Source of the DNA: Anaerosporobacter mobilis DSM 15930
GTDB taxonomy: Bacteria > Bacillota > Clostridia > Lachnospirales > Lachnospiraceae
Assembly (NCBI RefSeq): GCF_900142955.1
Contig: NZ_FRCP01000005.1
Span: 186,001 to 250,000 of the forward strand
DNA length: 64,000 nucleotides
Reading direction: 5' to 3'
Shown here: piece by piece, positions 59,383-64,000 of the stretch
Numbering within the stretch: the stretch's first letter is position 1
Layout: each line of letters starts with the position of its first letter
Position numbers and translations under genes: made by a program
The notes under the pieces: generated by a model
Seen by the model: only the letters and a program-made list of their open reading frames with translations
Database searches by the model: none
Told to the model about the DNA's origin: nothing

Positions 59383-60189
59383 CTATTTTGGTTGTTTTCC
59401 AATATAAGCCAAGATACCACCATCCACATATAAGATATGTCCATTCACAAAGTCAGAAGCATCTGATGCTAAAAATACTGCTGGACCAGATAAATCTTCT
59501 GCAGTTCCCCAACGAGCTGCTGGAGTCTTTGCAATGATAAATTGATCAAATGGGTGTCTTGATCCATCTTCCTGAACTTCTCTAAGTGGAGCTGTTTGAG
59601 GAGTTGCAATATAGCCAGGTCCAATACCGTTACATTGAATATTGAATTCACCATATTCAGAAGCGATATTCTTTGTTAACATCTTAAGTCCACCTTTAGC
59701 AGCTGCATATGCTGAAACAGTTTCACGTCCAAGTTCACTCATCATGGAACAGATGTTAATGATTTTTCCATGACCCTTTTTAATCATTGAAGGTATAACG
59801 GCTTTAGCAACGATGAAAGGTGCATTTAAATCAACATCAATAACTTGTCTGAAATCTTCCGCTGACATTTCGTGCATTGGTATTCTTTTAATAATACCAG
59901 CGTTGTTTACAACTATGTCAATAACACCAACTTCTCTTTCAATCTTAGCTACCATATCATTCACTTGCTCTTCGCTAGTAACATCACATACATAACCATG
60001 TGCTTTGATTCCTAGTTCATTGTATGACGCAATACCTTTTTGAACGAATTCATCTTTGATATCACAGAAAACAATTGTAGCTCCTGCTTCTGCATAAGCG
60101 CTTGCAATAGCAAAACCTATTCCGTAAGAAGCACCTGTAACAAGTGCGATTTTTCCTTCTAATGAAAAACTATTCATAATATTTGACAT
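59383..60189 (-). CDS. kduD: SDR dehydrogenase, KduD/gluconate 5-dehydrogenase type
   Basis: A 268-residue short-chain dehydrogenase. The cofactor motif is TGASYGIG (about residues 18-25), followed by NNAGIIKR. The catalytic Ser lies in ICSMMSE and the Tyr-x-x-x-Lys is YAAAK. The acidic residue after beta-2 (FCDIKDE) suggests NAD preference. Next to kduI it most likely reduces 2,5-diketo-3-deoxygluconate to 2-keto-3-deoxygluconate, the KduD step of pectin uronate breakdown. Close relatives are also called gluconate 5-dehydrogenase (IdnO). The GGAGAAAGCGAAT ribosome site supports this start. Confidence 0.9.
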   Translation of the reverse strand: MSNIMNSFSLEGKIALVTGASYGIGFAIASAYAEAGATIVFCDIKDEFVQKGIASYNELGIKAHGYVCDVTSEEQVNDMVAKIEREVGVIDIVVNNAGIIKRIPMHEMSAEDFRQVIDVDLNAPFIVAKAVIPSMIKKGHGKIINICSMMSELGRETVSAYAAAKGGLKMLTKNIASEYGEFNIQCNGIGPGYIATPQTAPLREVQEDGSRHPFDQFIIAKTPAARWGTAEDLSGPAVFLASDASDFVNGHILYVDGGILAYIGKQPK

Positions 60190-60306
60190 ATTCGCTTTCT
60201 CCTATTCTAATTTTCTTTTAATATTAGAACCAGCTTAAAATGCATTAAGGCTAGCACCTTATCCTAGTTCAGTTATTAGTAACATGAGTAATAGTCTGTT
60301 TCACAA

Positions 60307-61167
60307 TTACATAATGTCGGTCATTGCCACTCCATCCATATCATCGAATGCTTGGTTTTCACCTACCATACCCCAGATGAATGTATATGCTCTAGTACCA
60401 CATCCTGAGTGAATTGACCAGCTTGGAGATATAACAGCTTCTTCGTTTCTCATAACGATGTGTCTTGTTTCCGTAGGTTCTCCCATATAGTGGAATACGC
60501 ATGCATCTTCTGGCATTTCGAAGTATAAGTAAACTTCCATTCTTCTATCGTGGGTGTGGCATGGCATCGTGTTCCATACGCTACCTGGTTTTAAGCTAGT
60601 CATACCCATTACTAATTGGCAACTCTCAACTTGACCTGGAAGAATGTATTTGCAGATTGTTCTGTGGTTTGATTCTTCTAACGAACCAAGTTCAACTTTG
60701 TTCGAATCTTTAACAATGACAACACCTTCTTCTTCTGTTCCTTCTGGTCTAATTAATACGGTTGGGTAAGTTTTGTGTGCTGGAGCACTGTTAAAGTAAA
60801 ATTTTGCAGGGGTTTCACCATCATTACTTGCAAACGTGATGTCTTTTGATCCCATACCTATGTACATTCCTTCTTTGTATTCAAGTACATAATCTCTACC
60901 ATCTACTGTCACGGTACCTTTTCCACCTATATTGATGATTCCCATCTCTCTTCTTTGTAAGAAGTATTCTGCACGGATTTCTTCACCTGCAGTTAATACA
61001 AGTGGTGTAACTGGTACTGCTGCACCAGTAATAATTCGGTCAATATGGCTATATACTGTTTTGATTTCTCCAGCTACGAATAGAGTTTGAATAAGAAATT
61101 CCTCTCTAAGTCTCTCTGTTGTATAGTGTTTTACATCTCTTGGAGATGATGCTGTTCTAAGTTCCAT
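60307..61167 (-). CDS. kduI: 5-keto-4-deoxyuronate isomerase KduI
   Basis: A 286-residue cupin isomerase converting 5-keto-4-deoxyuronate (from unsaturated galacturonate) to 2,5-diketo-3-deoxygluconate. The zinc ligands are in MPCHTHDRRMEVYLYFE (two His and a Glu, near residues 201-210) and in WSIHSGCGTRAYTFIWGM (fourth His, near 252). The start MELRTASSPRDVKHYTTERL is typical of the family and AGAGGGACTATC precedes it. It is the first gene of the kduI-kduD-discoidin-eda-kdgK operon and diverges from an AraC regulator. Confidence 0.96.
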   Translation of the reverse strand: MELRTASSPRDVKHYTTERLREEFLIQTLFVAGEIKTVYSHIDRIITGAAVPVTPLVLTAGEEIRAEYFLQRREMGIINIGGKGTVTVDGRDYVLEYKEGMYIGMGSKDITFASNDGETPAKFYFNSAPAHKTYPTVLIRPEGTEEEGVVIVKDSNKVELGSLEESNHRTICKYILPGQVESCQLVMGMTSLKPGSVWNTMPCHTHDRRMEVYLYFEMPEDACVFHYMGEPTETRHIVMRNEEAVISPSWSIHSGCGTRAYTFIWGMVGENQAFDDMDGVAMTDIM

Positions 61168-61469
61168 GATAGTCCCTCTCTTTCAATTAATAATTTACAA
61201 TTTACATTTTACAATTTGCTATTGTCGTGATTATTATACGTATTTATCACTTCGATGCACTAAGTATAGCATACAAATACACCTAAATCTCGGTATTTCG
61301 AGACATAAAACTTGCATATTTTGAACTTATGGAGTAATATAGTATTAATAAAAGACGAATTCTAACAGTTATCGTAATACACATTGATACTTACTCATTA
61401 ATACGCAAATAATAGTAAGCACGCCTTAAGATCTTCCTATTATCATGAATAAAGAAGGATGAATAAACT
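61168..61469. other. Divergent control region between kduI and araC
   Basis: 302 bases. On the minus strand TATACT (61268-61263) has only GAGATT as -35, suggesting activator dependence. An inverted repeat, TCTCGGTATTTCGAGA (61288-61303), overlaps that -35 and is a good AraC-site candidate. AATTTACA-like words repeat three times at 61192-61217 in the kduI leader. On the plus strand TTGAAC (about 61322) and TATTAA may serve araC. Confidence 0.55.
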
Positions 61470-62330
61470 ATGAAAAAATATACTTCATGTAAACAAGCAA
61501 TTGATCACTGTATTACCAATAAGTATTTTGCTGTTGCCTATCTATGCAACGAAGAAAAAACCATGGATATTCATATTCACGATTGTTACGAAATGTACTT
61601 CTCGATCACAGGTGGTAAACAGTTTCTCATAGACAACAAATTCTATGATATTGATTCTGGCGACCTATTCATCATCAATCAATTTGAGAGTCATTATCTT
61701 AGTAAGATTGATCAGATGATACACGAAAGAATAGTCGTCTCTATTCATCCTGACTTCATTAAGATGCTATCAACAGAAAACACCGATTTGTCTACCTGCT
61801 TTACCAAACGTACTCAGGGTTGTTCACATCGTCTTCATCTTACCGCAGAACAACAACAACGATTTTACTACTACATAAACAAAATCACTTCCATTGATAG
61901 TTATGGTAGCGATATAATTGAAAAGTCTTGCTTTATGGAACTTCTTGTTATGATTAATAGTATCTATACAGAAAACCTAAATCTTGATACTAATGTAAGT
62001 GATTATAAATACAACCAACAAGTGGAACAGATTATACAATACATAAATCAAAACATTTGCGAACCAATTACGATTGAATTTCTTGCGAAGCACTTTTATC
62101 TTAGTGATTCCTATATCTGTAGAATATTCAAGTCAGCTACTGGTACAACCATTAATAAATACATAACGGCTCGTAGAATCAGTATCGCTAAGTCGCTTCT
62201 ATCCTCCGGAATGAGTGTAAGCGACGTATACTCACAAAGTGGTTTCAATGATTACAGTAACTTTTTGAAAGCTTTCACTAAAGCAGTTGGAGTTTCACCT
62301 AAAAAATACGCTTTATATAGTAATTCATAA
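61470..62330 (+). CDS. AraC-family regulator, probable activator of the kdu operon
   Basis: A 286-residue regulator. The N-terminal cupin-like sensing domain (about residues 20-100) includes MDIHIHDCYEMYFSITGGKQ, GDLFIINQFESHY and IVVSIHPDF. The C-terminal double helix-turn-helix (about 188-284) includes EPITIEFLAKHFYLSDSYIC, RIFKSATGTTINKYIT and the second motif SDVYSQSGFNDYSNFLKAF, ending VGVSPKKY. Its divergent position next to kduI suggests it activates that operon in response to a uronate intermediate. It has its own terminator. Confidence 0.92.
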   Translation: MKKYTSCKQAIDHCITNKYFAVAYLCNEEKTMDIHIHDCYEMYFSITGGKQFLIDNKFYDIDSGDLFIINQFESHYLSKIDQMIHERIVVSIHPDFIKMLSTENTDLSTCFTKRTQGCSHRLHLTAEQQQRFYYYINKITSIDSYGSDIIEKSCFMELLVMINSIYTENLNLDTNVSDYKYNQQVEQIIQYINQNICEPITIEFLAKHFYLSDSYICRIFKSATGTTINKYITARRISIAKSLLSSGMSVSDVYSQSGFNDYSNFLKAFTKAVGVSPKKYALYSNS

Positions 62331-62340
62331 TTTTGAAAAA

Positions 62341-62389
62341 AGAATGCCCAGAGCAAATATATACTATCTGCTCTGGGCATTCTTCTTTT
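62341..62389. terminator. Intrinsic terminator after araC, shared with ribF
   Basis: A perfect 15-base inverted repeat, AGAATGCCCAGAGCA (62341-62355) and its complement (62369-62383), followed by TCTTTT on the plus strand and preceded by A-runs. Confidence 0.9.
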
Positions 62390-62478
62390 AGATTTTCTTT
62401 AATATTTGTAAATAGCAATTGTAATGCACCCGTTTATTCACTTCTTATATTCAGTCTCTTTATGTGACAGCCTCTTAA

Positions 62479-63405
62479 TTATCGATTCATTTCAAAATAT
62501 TTTTTACCAAAATCTTTGTCACGAAACATCTGTTCTTTCAATTCTTCTAAGCTATCATATTTATATTCACCGCGTTCAAAAGTATAGAAGTTAACTTTAA
62601 TCACTTGTCCATATAAATCACCGTCAAAATCAAACAGATATGTTTCCACTCCAGGTCTTGTCTCACCACCTATCGTTGGTTTATATCCGATATTGGTGAT
62701 TCCTTCGTATTTACCAAACTTTGTTTCAATCGTTGTTACATAAACTCCATTTGGTGGTAAAAGCTTTTCAAACGATGGATAGATATTTGCCGTTGGCATG
62801 GATAATAGCTTACGTCCAATTTGATTACCATGCACTACAGTGCCCTCAATACTATAGCATCTACCCAGCAAAGAATTCACTTTTTCCATATGTCCTTCTA
62901 ATAATTCCTGACGAATTATTGTACTGCTAACTACTTGATCTTCCATGGCCACTTTATCTAACACAACCAATTCGTATCCATATACGCCTGATAGCTTCTC
63001 TAATAAAATCACATCACCTTTACGTTGATATCCAAAAGCAAAGTCACTTCCAACTACTACCTTTTTAGCACGTAACTTCTTACATAAAATCTGTTCAACA
63101 AAGGCTTCTGGCTGCATGTGTCTCATCTCATCATCAAGGGGATAGGTTATCATTACCTGAACACCTAAATCTTCAAGAAAATTCCTCTTTTCTTCTTCTG
63201 TAAGTAGATTGCCTTCAACATGATCCTTTCGAATTTTTTCTATAAAAGAAAATGTGAATACTACCGGTTTTAGTCCCTGTTTCGTACCTTCAAGAATTTC
63301 TCGAATTAAAAGTTGATGACCTATATGAATTCCGTCAAACTTTCCTAAAGTAACGGCTGTATCATATTCCAATGAAATCTCATCTTTATTCGTAATATAC
63401 TTCAT
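62479..63405 (-). CDS. ribF: Bifunctional riboflavin kinase/FAD synthetase
   Basis: A 308-residue enzyme making FMN and FAD. The ATG at 63405 follows CAGGGGGCAATTTTT. The N-terminal FAD synthetase half has the nucleotidyltransferase motif TLGKFDGIHIGHQ (about residues 20-32) and the ISSTxxR-type VVSSTIIRQELLEG. The C-terminal riboflavin kinase half (about 180-305) has GNQIGRKLLSMPTANIYP and GVYVTTI. It lies 47 bases after truB, the conserved truB-ribF order; in related genomes this follows infB-rbfA. Confidence 0.96.
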   Translation of the reverse strand: MKYITNKDEISLEYDTAVTLGKFDGIHIGHQLLIREILEGTKQGLKPVVFTFSFIEKIRKDHVEGNLLTEEEKRNFLEDLGVQVMITYPLDDEMRHMQPEAFVEQILCKKLRAKKVVVGSDFAFGYQRKGDVILLEKLSGVYGYELVVLDKVAMEDQVVSSTIIRQELLEGHMEKVNSLLGRCYSIEGTVVHGNQIGRKLLSMPTANIYPSFEKLLPPNGVYVTTIETKFGKYEGITNIGYKPTIGGETRPGVETYLFDFDGDLYGQVIKVNFYTFERGEYKYDSLEELKEQMFRDKDFGKKYFEMNR

Positions 63406-63452
63406 AAAAATTGCCCCCTGTTTCATGCATTCTTCAAATAGGCGACATCAAC

Positions 63453-64000
63453 CTAATTAAGAAACATCTTAACTGGTTTTAGAATCGAAGCTCCCTGCCA
63501 TTCATAGATTGCACTAAATTGTTCATCTATATTGTAGATTTTTACTTCTTTATGTTCACCTAACGAACTCTTTGCATCTTCTTTGTTTTTAATATGTTCT
63601 AGTTTCAACGGATTACCATTTGCCAAGAAACGATTCCCTACTTCATTCACATATACTTTGGGATACTGAGGAAACATGTCTTCAACAGGAATCACATGGT
63701 CCTCAAGTCTATCTTCTTGCTGCAACTTTTGAGCCTCTTCTAAGGTTATGGCATCTGCTAATAGGAACTTACTAACCTTAGTACGAACCAAACTCTTCAT
63801 ACAACCACCTGTTCCAAGAGCCTCACCAATGTCATGACATAAGGTACGAATATAGGTTCCTTTCGAACATTCTACTCTCATGCGAATCTCGTGACAATCA
63901 TCCGTAAGTTTTATATCAAGAATTGTAATGCTGTGAATCGTAATCGGTCTAGGTTTTCTCTCGATAACCTTTCCCTCTCTAGCTAACTCATATAACTTCT
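63453..64000 (-). CDS. truB: tRNA pseudouridine-55 synthase TruB, N-terminus cut by window edge
   Basis: The minus-strand frame is open to the window edge, beyond an internal ATG at 63881. The extra upstream stretch reads KLYELAREGKVIERKPRPIT, the thumb-loop region of TruB, so the gene is truncated by the window and not by mutation. About 182 residues are visible. Family features include RVECSKGTYIRTLCHDIG (the RNA-binding and catalytic core side) and LGTGGCMKSLVRTKVSKFLL. The catalytic Asp lies in the missing N-terminal part. The C-terminal PUA-like segment ends ASILKPVKMFLN. It converts U55 to pseudouridine in the T-loop of tRNAs. Confidence 0.95.
   Translation of the reverse strand, partial: KLYELAREGKVIERKPRPITIHSITILDIKLTDDCHEIRMRVECSKGTYIRTLCHDIGEALGTGGCMKSLVRTKVSKFLLADAITLEEAQKLQQEDRLEDHVIPVEDMFPQYPKVYVNEVGNRFLANGNPLKLEHIKNKEDAKSSLGEHKEVKIYNIDEQFSAIYEWQGASILKPVKMFLN

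Noticed and set aside
61192..61217. Short AATTTACA-type repeats as a possible CRISPR or satellite array
   Set aside because: Units are 8-9 bases with no spacers; they are better seen as AT-rich leader repeats or regulator half-sites.
63453..63881. truB as a short intact or 5'-truncated pseudogene starting at 63881
   Set aside because: The frame is open beyond that ATG to the window edge and encodes recognisable TruB residues, so the truncation is only by the window.
62390..64000. FMN riboswitch ahead of ribF
   Set aside because: ribF follows truB by only 47 bases within an operon; no conserved FMN aptamer sequence is present.

Overview
The window is AT-rich DNA from a Gram-positive, spore-forming, fermentative Clostridia-type bacterium. 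The best guess is a plant-fibre-degrading member of Lachnospiraceae (Lachnoclostridium/Anaerocolumna-like). This rests on strong AGGAGG-type ribosome sites, low-GC codon use, an alpha/beta small acid-soluble spore protein, a YlbJ-type sporulation membrane protein, a Pta-AckA acetate pathway, a family 9 glycoside hydrolase and a galacturonate/pectin catabolic operon. The species call is an inference. No rRNA, tRNA, CRISPR array, prophage, insertion sequence or recognisable riboswitch was seen. Nearly all genes look like ordinary vertically inherited chromosome.

Layout. 1-5 kb: a partial histidine phosphatase, a small DUF6440 protein, then a minus-strand sugar locus (isomerase, LacI regulator, DUF4867 protein, transaldolase) with two consensus promoters, each followed by a strong palindrome. 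5-15 kb: L,D-transpeptidase, a P-loop kinase, pyrBI, a two-gene ABC exporter, a tandem-domain PPK2 enzyme, a cytosolic sugar-sensor/diguanylate cyclase and a NUDIX hydrolase. 15-23.3 kb: a cell-envelope and DNA-repair run (PBP, FtsW/RodA, U32 peptidase, ZapA, RuvB, RuvA). 23.9-31.3 kb: a KdpDE-like two-component pair, pyruvate kinase, SecDF and a GH9 enzyme without a signal peptide. 31.5-37.7 kb: a YvyF-like zinc protein, endonuclease IV, cardiolipin synthase, a CmpB-type membrane protein, a YprB-type nuclease and DUF177-rpmF. 38-44 kb: pta-ackA and a phospholipid cassette (psd, pssA, LPG-synthase-like membrane protein, PAP2 phosphatase). 44.3-53.2 kb: tmcAL, MazG-like, pepF, ylbJ, a coiled-coil protein, coaD, rsmD, a degenerate REC-GGDEF-EAL protein and an SASP. 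53.3-56.1 kb: a divergent MalY/PatB aminotransferase and MocR-type regulator. 56.4-62.3 kb: the kdu/eda/kdgK uronate operon with a divergent AraC regulator. 62.5-64 kb: ribF and a truncated truB.

How the genes work together. KduI, KduD, KdgK and Eda form a complete route from 5-keto-4-deoxyuronate to pyruvate and glyceraldehyde-3-phosphate, with a cre-like site in the middle and an AraC regulator facing it. Pyruvate kinase and Pta-AckA lie on the downstream fermentative path. Psd and PssA make phosphatidylethanolamine, and Cls makes cardiolipin.

The observations most worth a second look are: loss of the PLP-binding lysine in the MocR-type regulator (Arg311); the REC-GGDEF-EAL protein whose receiver and GGDEF sites are both mutated; the cytosolic LacI-like sensor fused to GGDEF; the VOC-fused KDPG aldolase next to a cytosolic discoidin-like protein; and the isomerase/DUF4867/transaldolase locus with its palindromes. 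I saw no clearly new multi-gene system such as a defence island. The strongest candidates for undescribed biology are the two sugar loci.
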